Positions 1 through 8,210 of a stretch of DNA of 16,171 bases are shown here, piece after piece (position 1 is the stretch's first letter; the number at the start of each line of letters is the position of its first letter). A model generated the notes under the pieces. It did no database searches. It was not told the DNA's origin and saw nothing but the letters and a program-made list of their open reading frames with translations. Source of the DNA: JBGVMW01 sp045125095 (GTDB taxonomy: Bacteria; Bacillota; Clostridia; Lachnospirales; Lachnospiraceae). The stretch spans positions 1 to 16,171 of the forward strand of contig JBGVMW010000046.1 in the NCBI GenBank assembly GCA_045125095.1. The letters run 5' to 3'. Both the position numbers and the translations under genes were made by a program.

Positions 1-28
1 TTGCTGAGTATGCATGAGTAACAATGAG

Positions 29-58
29 TTGGCTTATAGAAGTCAATTTTACTATAGA
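29..58 (+). promoter_or_regulatory. Possible uvrB promoter
   Basis: TTGGCT at 29-34 and TATAGA at 53-58 are separated by 18 bp and lie just upstream of uvrB. The ribosome binding site that follows (AGAAAGAAG, 63-71) is weak. The -35 is a partial match and the window begins close by, so uvrB could also be transcribed from further upstream. Bases 1-28 show nothing I can assign. Confidence 0.35.
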
Positions 59-79
59 AAATAGAAAGAAGATGATGTT

Positions 80-2059
80 ATGGAGTTTAAACTTCATGCT
101 CCCTATCAGCCTACTGGAGACCAGCCACAGGCAATTGAGGAGCTTGTAAAAGGCTTTAAGGAAGGCAATCAATTTCAGACTTTACTAGGCGTTACAGGTT
201 CGGGCAAGACGTTTACTATGGCTAATGTGATTGCAGCACTGAATAAGCCTACTCTTATCATAAGTCACAATAAGACCCTAGCAGGACAATTGTACTCAGA
301 ATTTAAGGAGTTTTTTCCCGAAAATGCAGTTGAGTACTTTGTATCCTACTACGACTATTACCAACCGGAAGCCTACGTGCCGTCTACAGACACCTATATT
401 GAAAAGGATTCGGCAATCAATGACGAGATCGACAAGCTCCGCTTGTCTGCCACCGCGGCACTGACAGAGCGCAAGGACGTCATTATCGTTGCCAGTGTGT
501 CCTGCATTTATGGTTTGGGAAGTCCGGATGATTATTTGGAAATGATGCTTTCCTTAAGACCGGGAATGGAGAAAAGCAGAGAAGATGTACTGCGTGCATT
601 GGTTAATATGCAATATGATAGAAACGATATGGACTTCAAGCGAGGAACCTTCCGCGTTCGCGGTGATGTGGTGGAAATTATTCCTGCCTATGAGTCGGAA
701 ACGGCAGTGCGCATTGAATTTTTCGGTGATGAAGTGGATAGAATAACGGAGATTGATATTCTTACCGGGGAAATAAAAGGGCGGTTAGAGCATATTTCTA
801 TTTTTCCGGCATCACATTATGTAGTGCCACAGGAAAAGATTAACAAAGCAGTGATCGCTATTGAGGAGGAAATGGAGGAACGGGTTCGCTATTTTAAGAG
901 CGAAGATAAATTACTAGAAGCCCAGCGTATTGCAGAGCGTACTAATTTTGATATGGAGATGCTTCGGGAAACCGGATTCTGTTCCGGTATTGAAAATTAT
1001 TCCAGACATCTGAATGCCATGCCGGCAGGTGCGACACCGCATACCTTGATGGACTATTTCCGAGATGATTTTTTGATTATTGTAGATGAGTCACACATTA
1101 CAATCCCTCAGGTGCGAGGTATGTATGCTGGTGACCAGTCAAGAAAAAGAACACTGATAGATTATGGATTCCGGTTACCATCTGCATTGGATAACCGACC
1201 ACTGAATTTTGAAGAATTTGAAAGCAAGATAGATCAGATGATGTTTGTTTCTGCCACTCCCAATGTATATGAGGAGGAGCATGAGCTTCTTCGTGCGGAG
1301 CAGATTATACGTCCGACCGGATTGTTAGATCCGGAGATTTCCGTGCGTCCGGTGGAAGGTCAGATTGATGATTTGGTCAGTGAGGTAAATAAGGAAATTG
1401 CAAAAAAGAATAAGATTCTTGTTACCACATTGACAAAACGTATGGCAGAAGATTTGACAGAATATATGAAGGAACTAGGAATCCGGGTAAAATATCTCCA
1501 TTCTGATATTGATACATTAGAGCGTGCAGAGATTATCCGTGACATGCGATTAGATGTATTTGATGTGTTGGTGGGTATTAACTTGTTGCGTGAGGGATTG
1601 GATATCCCTGAGATTTCTCTGGTTGCTATTTTAGATGCAGATAAAGAAGGATTTCTTCGTTCAGAGACTTCGCTGATACAGACCATTGGACGTGCTGCCC
1701 GTAATGCGGAGGGACATGTCATCATGTATGCGGATGTGGTTACCGATTCCATGCGGACAGCGATTGAGGAAACCAACCGTAGACGTGAGATTCAGGAAGT
1801 TTATAATAAAGAACATGGAATTACACCACAGACCATAAAGAAGGCAGTTCGTGATTTGATTAGTATTTCTAAGGAGATTGCACAGGAAGAACTGCAATTA
1901 CAGAAAGATCCGGAGTCCATGAACCGTAAAGAATTAGAGAAACTAATTAAGCAGATAGAAAAGAAAATGAAGCAGGCAGCAGCAGACCTTAATTTTGAAG
2001 CGGCTGTAGAACTGCGTGACAAGATGAAAGAATTAAAATTACAATTGAACGAATTGTAA
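80..2059 (+). CDS. uvrB: UvrABC system protein B (excinuclease subunit UvrB)
   Basis: UvrB is the helicase-like, damage-verifying subunit of nucleotide excision repair. UvrA loads it on damaged DNA and it then recruits UvrC for dual incision. The 659-residue length is normal for the family. Visible features in order are the Walker A motif GVTGSGKT (37-44), the tyrosine-rich beta-hairpin that inserts between DNA strands (about 91-111, with YYDYYQPEAYVPS), the DESH Walker B box (336-339), helicase motif VI QTIGRAAR (from 534), and a C-terminal UVR motif (about 620-655) that contacts UvrC. The ATG at 80 gives the conserved N-terminus beginning MEFKLHAPYQPTGDQP. uvrA follows 65 bp downstream, the usual uvrBA arrangement. 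A small perfect hairpin (TTACAATT, 5-nt loop) overlaps the stop codon. Confidence 0.98.
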   Translation: MEFKLHAPYQPTGDQPQAIEELVKGFKEGNQFQTLLGVTGSGKTFTMANVIAALNKPTLIISHNKTLAGQLYSEFKEFFPENAVEYFVSYYDYYQPEAYVPSTDTYIEKDSAINDEIDKLRLSATAALTERKDVIIVASVSCIYGLGSPDDYLEMMLSLRPGMEKSREDVLRALVNMQYDRNDMDFKRGTFRVRGDVVEIIPAYESETAVRIEFFGDEVDRITEIDILTGEIKGRLEHISIFPASHYVVPQEKINKAVIAIEEEMEERVRYFKSEDKLLEAQRIAERTNFDMEMLRETGFCSGIENYSRHLNAMPAGATPHTLMDYFRDDFLIIVDESHITIPQVRGMYAGDQSRKRTLIDYGFRLPSALDNRPLNFEEFESKIDQMMFVSATPNVYEEEHELLRAEQIIRPTGLLDPEISVRPVEGQIDDLVSEVNKEIAKKNKILVTTLTKRMAEDLTEYMKELGIRVKYLHSDIDTLERAEIIRDMRLDVFDVLVGINLLREGLDIPEISLVAILDADKEGFLRSETSLIQTIGRAARNAEGHVIMYADVVTDSMRTAIEETNRRREIQEVYNKEHGITPQTIKKAVRDLISISKEIAQEELQLQKDPESMNRKELEKLIKQIEKKMKQAAADLNFEAAVELRDKMKELKLQLNEL

Positions 2060-2112
2060 TTCATATTTTGAAATGGTAACTTATTTTTTACAATTACCTA
2101 ACATAACAATAC

Positions 2113-2120
2113 AAGGAGGA
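2113..2120 (+). promoter_or_regulatory. Ribosome binding site of uvrA
   Basis: AAGGAGGA lies 4 bp before the ATG at 2125 and fixes the uvrA start. A weak promoter-like pair, TTGAAA at 2068 and TACAAT at 2089, has only a 15-bp spacer. uvrA is therefore more probably read through from uvrB. Confidence 0.7.
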
Positions 2121-2124
2121 AACT

Positions 2125-4959
2125 ATGTCAGAAAAAAGACAGTATATCCGCATCAAAGGTGCATGTGAGCATAATCTGAAAAATGTAGATGTGGAAATAC
2201 CAAGAAACGAATTTGTTGTATTAACAGGACTGAGTGGTTCTGGTAAATCATCCTTAGCGTTTGATACGATTTATGCAGAAGGACAGAGAAGATATATGGA
2301 GTCATTGTCTTCCTACGCGAGACAGTTTTTAGGACAGATGGAGAAGCCAAATGTAGAAAGCATTGAAGGATTGTCACCTGCGATTTCCATTGATCAGAAA
2401 TCCACCAACCGCAATCCACGTTCTACAGTAGGAACGGTGACAGAAATTTATGATTATTTTCGTTTGTTGTATGCTCGCATTGGTATACCACATTGTCCAA
2501 AATGCGGAAAAGTGATAAGCAAACAGACGGTTGACCAGATGGTAGACCATATCATGAGCCTTCCTGAACGGACGAAAATCCAATTGTTAGCACCTATGGT
2601 CAGAGGTCGCAAAGGACGTCATGAAAAATTGTTGGAGCAGGCAAAACGAAGTGGTTATGTTCGCGTACGAATTGATGGCAATCTGTATGAGTTGTCTGAG
2701 GAGATCACTTTAGACAAAAACATTAAGCACACCATAGAAATCATCGTTGACCGTCTTATGATAAAACCGGGAATTGAGAAACGCCTGTCTGATTCGATTG
2801 AAACGGTGCTGGATTTGGCAGATGGTTTGATGCTGGTTGATGTGATAGATGGAGAACCAATTCAGTTTAGCCAGAGTTTTTCCTGCCCGGATTGTGGAGT
2901 TAGTTTGGAGGAAGTGGAACCAAGAAGTTTTTCCTTCAATAATCCATTTGGTGCCTGCCCGGATTGTTATGGATTGGGTTACAAAATGGAATTCGATGAA
3001 CAACTTATGATACCGGATCCGACGGTTTCTCTTGCGGATGGAGCAATTGTTGCAATGGGATGGCAGTCCAGTACGGATAAGACCAGTTTTACAGGCTCAA
3101 TTTTAACAGCACTCTCAAAAGAATATGGATTTGATTTGAATATGCCATATGGGGAGTTGCCGGAAGATATTCGCCACATGCTTATTTATGGAACAGATGG
3201 AAAAGTGGTAAAGGTGCATTATAAAGGTCAGCGCGGAGAAGGAGTGTATGATGTTGCTTTTGAAGGGCTAATCAAAAATATGGAGCGTCGTTACCGTGAG
3301 ACCGGTTCCGATACAATGAAGGCAGAATATGAAACATTTATGCGTATTACACCATGTAAGGCTTGTAGGGGACAACGATTGAAAAAAGAAGCATTGGCTG
3401 TCACCATTGGCGATAAAAATATTTACGAAGCAACTTCCATGTCTATTGTAAAGTTACAGGAATTTTTACACCATGTAGAATTGACAAAACAACAGCATTT
3501 GATTGGTGACCAGATATTAAAGGAAATTCATGCAAGAATTGGCTTCCTAATAGATGTTGGTCTTGATTACCTGACGCTTGCAAGAGCAACAGGAACGTTA
3601 TCCGGTGGCGAGGCACAGCGAATTCGTCTGGCAACCCAGATCGGATCCGGATTGGTGGGGGTTGCCTACATTTTGGACGAGCCAAGTATTGGTCTGCACC
3701 AGCGTGACAATGACAAGTTAATTAGAACATTGAAAAATCTAAAGGATTTAGGCAATACCTTGATTGTGGTAGAGCATGATGAAGATACTATGTTTGCAGC
3801 AGATTACATTGTGGATATCGGACCGGGAGCAGGAACTCATGGTGGTCAGGTAGTGGCAGCAGGAACCGCAGAAGATATTATGAAAAACGAAAATTCTGTC
3901 ACTGGTGCATATTTAAGTGGAAGAATGTCCATTCCAGTGCCAAAAGAGAGAAGACAGCCTACCGGTTGGTTAAAAATTCTTGGTGCTGCAGAGAACAACT
4001 TGAAAGGTATCAATGTAGATATACCCCTTGGCATTATGACCTGCATTACGGGCGTATCTGGTTCGGGAAAGAGTTCGCTGATAAATGAGATTCTCTATAA
4101 GCGTCTGGCAAAGGAATTAAACAGAGCCAGAACCATTCCTGGCAAGCACAAAGACATTCAGGGCATAAAGCTGCTAGATAAAGTAATTGATATTGACCAG
4201 TCGCCAATTGGAAGAACACCACGTTCCAATCCGGCAACATACACTGGTGTGTTTGATCAGATTCGAGATCTGTTTGCGGCAACAGCAGATGCAAAGGCGA
4301 AAGGATATAAAAAGGGAAGATTCAGCTTTAATGTTAAGGGAGGACGTTGCGAAGCCTGCAGTGGAGATGGTATTTTGAAAATTGAAATGCATTTCCTGCC
4401 AGATGTCTATGTTCCATGTGAGGTATGTGGTGGCAAACGTTATAACCGTGAAACACTGGAAGTAAAGTATAAAGGAAAGAGCATTTTTGATGTTCTGGAT
4501 ATGACAGTGGAGGAGGCATTGCGTTTCTTTGAAAATGTTCCGTCTATCCATCGTAAGATACAGACTTTATATGATGTAGGCTTATCGTATGTAAAATTAG
4601 GACAGCCATCTACGGAATTGTCAGGTGGCGAGGCACAGAGAATTAAGCTGGCAACGGAACTGAGCAAGCGGAGTACGGGAAAGACCATTTATATTTTAGA
4701 CGAGCCGACAACAGGTCTTCATTTTGCAGATGTGCATAAGCTGACAGAGATATTGAGACGATTATCGGATGGCGGTAATACGGTTGTGGTTATCGAGCAT
4801 AATCTGGATGTAATAAAGACTGCCGACTACATTATTGATGTAGGTCCGGAAGGTGGAGATAACGGTGGTACGATTATTGCTGCTGGAACACCGGAGGAGG
4901 TTGCGAAGGTGGAAGCTTCTTATACTGGAAAGTATGTGAAGAAATACTTAGAAAAATGA
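2125..4959 (+). CDS. uvrA: UvrABC system protein A (excinuclease subunit UvrA)
   Basis: UvrA is the dimeric ABC-type ATPase that finds DNA lesions and loads UvrB. The 944-residue length is typical. It has two ABC modules: Walker A1 GLSGSGKS (35-42) and Walker A2 GVSGSGKS (643-650), with signature motifs LSGGEAQRIRLAT (from 492) and LSGGEAQRIKLAT (from 832). Zinc-binding cysteine pairs are visible at 254/257 with 278/281, and at 742/745 with 765/768, the latter being the C-terminal zinc module used in DNA binding. A further CPKC pair lies at 124/127 in the UvrB-interaction region. All key motifs are intact, with no frameshift. It is cotranscribed with, or closely follows, uvrB and is ended by a strong terminator. 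Confidence 0.98.
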   Translation: MSEKRQYIRIKGACEHNLKNVDVEIPRNEFVVLTGLSGSGKSSLAFDTIYAEGQRRYMESLSSYARQFLGQMEKPNVESIEGLSPAISIDQKSTNRNPRSTVGTVTEIYDYFRLLYARIGIPHCPKCGKVISKQTVDQMVDHIMSLPERTKIQLLAPMVRGRKGRHEKLLEQAKRSGYVRVRIDGNLYELSEEITLDKNIKHTIEIIVDRLMIKPGIEKRLSDSIETVLDLADGLMLVDVIDGEPIQFSQSFSCPDCGVSLEEVEPRSFSFNNPFGACPDCYGLGYKMEFDEQLMIPDPTVSLADGAIVAMGWQSSTDKTSFTGSILTALSKEYGFDLNMPYGELPEDIRHMLIYGTDGKVVKVHYKGQRGEGVYDVAFEGLIKNMERRYRETGSDTMKAEYETFMRITPCKACRGQRLKKEALAVTIGDKNIYEATSMSIVKLQEFLHHVELTKQQHLIGDQILKEIHARIGFLIDVGLDYLTLARATGTLSGGEAQRIRLATQIGSGLVGVAYILDEPSIGLHQRDNDKLIRTLKNLKDLGNTLIVVEHDEDTMFAADYIVDIGPGAGTHGGQVVAAGTAEDIMKNENSVTGAYLSGRMSIPVPKERRQPTGWLKILGAAENNLKGINVDIPLGIMTCITGVSGSGKSSLINEILYKRLAKELNRARTIPGKHKDIQGIKLLDKVIDIDQSPIGRTPRSNPATYTGVFDQIRDLFAATADAKAKGYKKGRFSFNVKGGRCEACSGDGILKIEMHFLPDVYVPCEVCGGKRYNRETLEVKYKGKSIFDVLDMTVEEALRFFENVPSIHRKIQTLYDVGLSYVKLGQPSTELSGGEAQRIKLATELSKRSTGKTIYILDEPTTGLHFADVHKLTEILRRLSDGGNTVVVIEHNLDVIKTADYIIDVGPEGGDNGGTIIAAGTPEEVAKVEASYTGKYVKKYLEK

Positions 4960-4983
4960 AGCATTAGAACAAATTTGTATTAG

Positions 4984-5031
4984 GCTGAAAGATTTGTAGC
5001 CATAGAGGTTACGAATCTTTCAGCTTTTTTT
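4984..5031 (+). terminator. Intrinsic terminator after uvrA
   Basis: A stem of about 17 bp is formed by 4984-5000 and 5008-5024, with two G-U pairs, a 7-nt loop and a run of seven T (5025-5031). The outer 11 bp, GCTGAAAGATT with AATCTTTCAGC, are perfect. It closes the uvrBA unit. Confidence 0.93.
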
Positions 5032-5032
5032 G

Positions 5033-5091
5033 TATACTAGGAAATTACAACAGTCCGTTGCATGACGTAATGTATGAAATTTCCTAGTATA
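5033..5091. repeat. Small palindromic structured element between uvrA and the GntR gene
   Basis: Perfect 14-bp inverted arms, TATACTAGGAAATT (5033-5046) and AATTTCCTAGTATA (5078-5091), enclose a 31-bp centre. The centre can form short hairpins (CAAC 5048-5051 with GTTG 5057-5060; CAT 5061-5063 with ATG 5070-5072). It follows the uvrA terminator directly and is not followed by a proper T-tract. The size and near-symmetry suit a miniature repeat or a structured RNA segment. Its core resembles the element at 16037-16171. No copy number can be judged from one window. Confidence 0.55.
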
Positions 5092-5120
5092 TAAAAAAAT
5101 GATGCAGTAAGATCCGTATA

Positions 5121-5170
5121 TTGACAATAAGTATTATATGTATTACAATTAATAATACAAATAATACTTA
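5121..5170 (+). promoter_or_regulatory. Consensus promoter and likely operator of the GntR operon
   Basis: TTGACA (5121-5126) and TACAAT (5144-5149) have an ideal 17-bp spacer. Nested inverted repeats overlap the promoter: TAAGTATTAT (5128-5137) with ATAATACTTA (5161-5170), and inside them TGTATTA (5139-5145) with TAATACA (5153-5159), which straddles the -10. GTATTA thus occurs four times in alternating orientation. YtrA-type GntR proteins commonly repress their own operon, so this is probably the operator (inference). Confidence 0.75.
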
Positions 5171-5195
5171 GCGCTTGCGTCGTATCAAAACGAAT

Positions 5196-5233
5196 TAGAC
5201 AATTGCGAAATGTCTATATAGTAGTGAATTGTC
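5196..5233. promoter_or_regulatory. Inverted repeats in the leader of the GntR operon
   Basis: TAGACA (5196-5201) pairs with TGTCTA (5211-5216), and GACAATT (5198-5204) can alternatively pair with AATTGTC (5227-5233). The two pairings are mutually exclusive in the 5' leader of about 160 nt. They could be a second operator site or an mRNA fold. The rest of 5234-5300 shows no further clear signal. Confidence 0.35.
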
Positions 5234-5314
5234 GCAAACAATTTTGACTATTTACGGACGGTTAGTATTGTCACAAGCAGTTAAAAAACAAAGATAAGAA
5301 GGGGGGAGGATGTT

Positions 5315-5713
5315 ATGATTATTAATCTTGATATGTCTAGTGATATACCGATATATGTGCAACTTCGGAATCAGATTGTTATGGGGATTGGACGAGGTGA
5401 ACTGGCGGAGGGGGAGTCCTTACCAACCGTTCGTCAGTTAGCACAGGAAATTGGCATCAACAATATGACGGTAAATAAAAGCTACCAGATATTAAAAAAA
5501 GAAGCCTATATTGAAATCGACAGACGCCATGGTGCAAAGGTGGCAACATTTGGTGGGCTTACGCCAGAGGTTCGGGAAAAGATGGAGTCAGAATTAGAGT
5601 TACTGAGTGCAGAAGCTGCGTTAAAGGGGATGGATGAGGAAGCGTTCCTTACTATGTGCAAAGATGTGTTTAAACGGTTGGACAAGGATGGTAACACTTT
5701 CGCAAACGCCTAA
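5315..5713 (+). CDS. GntR-family transcriptional regulator, YtrA subfamily
   Basis: This 132-residue regulator is probably a repressor of its own operon. Residues 1-75 form the GntR winged helix-turn-helix: the opening DIPIYVQLRNQIVMGI, the GELAEGESLPTVRQLAQEIGINNMTVNKSY segment with the recognition helix, then the EIDRRHGAKVA wing. The remaining 55 or so residues are short and helical with no effector-binding domain of FadR or UbiC type, which is the mark of the YtrA subfamily. A very strong GGGGGGAGGA site (5301-5310) precedes the ATG. The promoter upstream is packed with inverted repeats, consistent with autoregulation. YtrA-type genes usually sit with membrane or ABC transporter genes; here the partner is the membrane protein 30 bp downstream. 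The ligand is unknown. Confidence 0.92.
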   Translation: MIINLDMSSDIPIYVQLRNQIVMGIGRGELAEGESLPTVRQLAQEIGINNMTVNKSYQILKKEAYIEIDRRHGAKVATFGGLTPEVREKMESELELLSAEAALKGMDEEAFLTMCKDVFKRLDKDGNTFANA

Positions 5714-5743
5714 AATAGTGTTTGTTTGAATGGAGGGGTTTTT

Positions 5744-7156
5744 ATGGAATGGGTATTTATAGGGATAATGATATTTACGAATGTGATTGTCATTGGATGT
5801 TGCATGTATGCATATCGCAATTATGGAAAGGTACAAAATCACTTATTGTTGGATGTTACATTTACCGATGAGCAACTACAGGATGGAGAGATAAATGCCA
5901 TTGTTGCTCAATACAATAAGGTTTTAAAACTAACACATATCATTGGCATTGTTACTTCATTTTTTCCATTTGTATTTATTTTTATGGATTACTTGTCATT
6001 GTTTACGATTACCTTTTTGCTCTGGTGCTTTGGATATCTTTTGATGCCAATCTGCTATGGGAATTATAAGCATAAAGAACTGTATCGTTTAAAGATAAGG
6101 AAAGGGTACACAGCAGGTAAAAATACACGGACAATAAAGATAGACACACGAGTAACAGCAGATAGTGAGAAAATGCCAGTGTCTATCTGGTGGATGTTTC
6201 CCACGGTGTTATGTTGTTTTATTCCGTTTGTGTGGAAAGAGACATACCATATGTGGTCAGATGGCAGGGAAGCGTTGATGATATTGGGAATCCCATTTTT
6301 AACAAAAGCAGCCTATTTGATAGGCTATGAATATTATGCAAGGCGTAGAAATGTTGTATTTACAGAAGATACAGAGCGCAATTATGCGTGTAATCGTCTG
6401 ACAAAGCATGATTTGTCATTGGGAATAGTGCTTGCATCGTATGTGGATAGTACATCATTGCTTTTTTTACAAAGACATTTGATAAAGACGGAAAGTGATA
6501 CGGTCGTACCGTATGTTATGTTTGTAATTTTACAAAGTATATGTTGTGTCATTCTGGTGGCAAATGAACTGCGTGTGCAAAAGAAGCGCAAGTTACTCCT
6601 TGAACATGATGAAACAGAGTACATTGTAGATGATGATGAATATTGGGCAGAAGGGTATTATTATAATCCGAATGACAATCATCTTCTTGTACAAAATAGA
6701 AGCGTTGGTACCAATATGTCATTTAATATGGCAAAACCGGCGGCTAAGGTGATTGTTGGTATCTTAGAAGTTGGTACCGTTGTTCTTATTCTGTGGATGT
6801 GTTACATTATGGTTCCATTCGATTTCTCCACACCGCAAATGGTCTTGAATGAAAGTTATGTGGAAATCGATTTTCCATCCTACGAAGCAACGATACCATA
6901 TAGAGAAATTACACAGATTTCGCTGCTAGACGAAATGCCGGACGTGCGTTTCACCAAAATCAATGGTGCGTCCACCAGTACGAAGGATTTAGGAAAATAC
7001 CGCTGCAGAGATTTGGGAAACTGTTATCTGTATGTACTGGCAGATAAAAGTCCAATCCTGCGGATTGATACGGCGGAATGCGTGTATTTCTATAATTATG
7101 GAGAGCAGGCGGAGTTGGAACAATATTATCAGGAGATTATAATGCATATGGAGTAG
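5744..7156 (+). CDS. Multi-pass membrane protein with DUF5808/DUF1648-like and C-terminal PH-like regions
   Basis: I start this gene at the ATG at 5744, preceded by GGAGGGG (5732-5738), rather than at the upstream TTG at 5726 that would overlap this site; the product is 470 residues. Hydrophobic segments are at 2-22, around 60-100 (two), around 155-190, and several to about 275. A cytoplasmic, acidic stretch with DDDEYWAEGYYYNPND follows. The YNPND...N pattern resembles DUF5808 proteins, which are often fused to DUF1648-type membrane domains. A final transmembrane helix (about 337-358) precedes a beta-rich tail whose pattern resembles bacterial PH domains (YEATIPYREITQISLL). The family names come from memory of motif patterns, not from a search. 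Being in one operon with a YtrA-type regulator suggests a role in envelope stress or antimicrobial response (inference). No terminator is obvious after the stop. Confidence 0.8.
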   Translation: MEWVFIGIMIFTNVIVIGCCMYAYRNYGKVQNHLLLDVTFTDEQLQDGEINAIVAQYNKVLKLTHIIGIVTSFFPFVFIFMDYLSLFTITFLLWCFGYLLMPICYGNYKHKELYRLKIRKGYTAGKNTRTIKIDTRVTADSEKMPVSIWWMFPTVLCCFIPFVWKETYHMWSDGREALMILGIPFLTKAAYLIGYEYYARRRNVVFTEDTERNYACNRLTKHDLSLGIVLASYVDSTSLLFLQRHLIKTESDTVVPYVMFVILQSICCVILVANELRVQKKRKLLLEHDETEYIVDDDEYWAEGYYYNPNDNHLLVQNRSVGTNMSFNMAKPAAKVIVGILEVGTVVLILWMCYIMVPFDFSTPQMVLNESYVEIDFPSYEATIPYREITQISLLDEMPDVRFTKINGASTSTKDLGKYRCRDLGNCYLYVLADKSPILRIDTAECVYFYNYGEQAELEQYYQEIIMHME

Positions 7157-7647
7157 ATAATGAACACATATATTTTTTTCCAATCCCCGTCCGGCTTGTA
7201 AATTTTGCTCCAGAATAATAATCTGGCTGTCCGTAGGAATTCCTGCTTCTAAAAACAGAGAATGTTCTTTCGTGATTCTTGCAAAAATAAATGGGTTTCA
7301 ATAGAAACTCTTGCAAAATTTTTCAGAGTGTCTCATACTTTTATAGAATGGTGTTTTTTTAATTTATGCGGGGGAATGGGAGAAGGTGATAGTTATGGGT
7401 GGCATAAAATACCAGAATTTTTACCGTTCACCAGATATACCGACCGTTCACCAGAAATGTATTGTGTCGAAAAAAAAGTATGATATATATGAATGAGGAA
7501 AAGTGTAAGAACATTTACTGATGTTTTTCCAAACAGCTATACAAGAAATAGTATGAGGAAAGTTATAAAGATAGAACGAAATATAACAAGCAAGTGCATC
7601 TTTTATTGAAGCAAAGGTTTAGTTTATGATATTTAAGGTAGTGTAAA
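7157..7647. other. 491-bp stretch without a convincing gene
   Basis: Short open frames exist (for example 7262-7483, 73 codons) but lack a good ribosome binding site and recognisable features. A 13-bp direct repeat, ACCGTTCACCAGA, occurs at 7423-7435 and 7443-7455 (20-bp period). CTTGCAAAA occurs at 7278-7286 and 7310-7318. Bases 7175-7260 are less AT-rich than their surroundings and can be read as protein-like on either strand, so they may be a remnant. I cannot identify a source. Confidence 0.5.
7423..7455 (+). repeat. 13-bp direct repeat, 20-bp period
   Basis: ACCGTTCACCAGA is present twice, at 7423-7435 and 7443-7455, separated by 7 bp. The period is close to two helical turns. It could be a regulator binding site or a chance or slippage repeat. 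No gene start lies nearby that would explain it. Confidence 0.5.
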
Positions 7648-7872
7648 ATGGGCAAGCAAATTTTAAAAAATAATAATACAAAAAAGATGAGAAAGAAAAT
7701 CTTGCTTTTAAAAAAATATAGAAATAATTACAAAGTCATCAGAATGGTAATTGGAATATGTTTTTTGACTGTTGCAATATTGGATTGGTTAAAAATAATA
7801 GATTTGGTATTGGTTGTTTGCATAATAGGTTTTCTTTTAGATATGATAGAGATATATGCCTCTAATGTATGA
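7648..7872 (+). CDS. Possible small membrane protein, 74 residues
   Basis: This short frame begins with a strongly basic, lysine-rich stretch (1-32, with runs such as KKMRKK) followed by two hydrophobic segments at about 33-48 and 50-70. They are joined by a short DWLK turn, so a helical hairpin with both ends inside is the natural reading. AAGG (7635-7638) lies 9 bp before the ATG, a modest ribosome binding site. I recognise no family. Two-helix peptides of this size occur as bacteriocin immunity proteins and as small membrane regulators, but nothing specific supports either. It stands alone between gene-poor flanks in DNA that seems to be decaying, so it could be a fragment of a larger gene. 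Confidence 0.45.
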   Translation: MGKQILKNNNTKKMRKKILLLKKYRNNYKVIRMVIGICFLTVAILDWLKIIDLVLVVCIIGFLLDMIEIYASNV

Positions 7873-7942
7873 ACGATGAGCTGCAATAGCTGTTTTATAA
7901 TCTCGTTAATGTGTATCAATTAGGCAAACGAATAACAAGTAG

Positions 7943-8200
7943 GGTGGTATTTACTTTTCGAACGCACAAATTAAGAAAGCAACAGATGTGTGTTTTATGA
8001 CAGCAGCTATTAATCCAATAGGAACAGGCTCTGGCGGATGATGAAATGGTGTATACATAAAAATGGTGATAACCTTAGGGATCACATAGATAAAATCTTT
8101 GCTAGTTGCAAACAGTCAGAATGAAACAAAAATTTATGAAAGGAAAAGGTATGACTTACTGCAAATAGCAGAGGAAATTTATGCAAATGCAGTAGAATGA
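7943..8200 (+). pseudogene. Protein-like remnant broken by several frameshifts
   Basis: The region between the small membrane gene and the anchored protein has no intact gene, but protein-like segments follow each other in shifting frames. They are: one ending TAAINPIGTGSGG at about 8038, DDEMVYT (8037-8057), one with KNGDNLRDHIDKIFASC (8059-8121), and one ending with RYDLLQIAEEIYANAVE and a stop at 8198-8200. The last segment is strongly helical and charged. Joined, they would give about 90 residues. No start codon with a ribosome binding site opens the first segment. I do not recognise the parent, and chance open frames in AT-rich DNA remain an alternative. Confidence 0.3.
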
Positions 8201-8210
8201 GAGGTAAAAT

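Noticed and set aside
1360..1776. 138-codon frame on the - strand inside uvrB
   Set aside because: Antisense shadow of a fully conserved gene, with no start signal.
2039..2059. Hairpin TTACAATT/AATTGTAA over the uvrB stop codon as a terminator
   Set aside because: AT-only stem with no T-tract immediately after it; uvrA probably depends on read-through.
5726..5743. TTG at 5726 as start of the membrane protein gene
   Set aside because: The GGAGGGG ribosome binding site lies inside this extension and points to the ATG at 5744.
7175..7260. Remnant of a coding gene on the - strand
   Set aside because: More than one frame reads as protein-like and none can be assigned, so there is no basis to choose.
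7262..7483. 73-codon frame on the + strand
   Set aside because: No good ribosome binding site, mixed composition, no recognisable domain; a weak resemblance to a helix-turn-helix segment is not enough.
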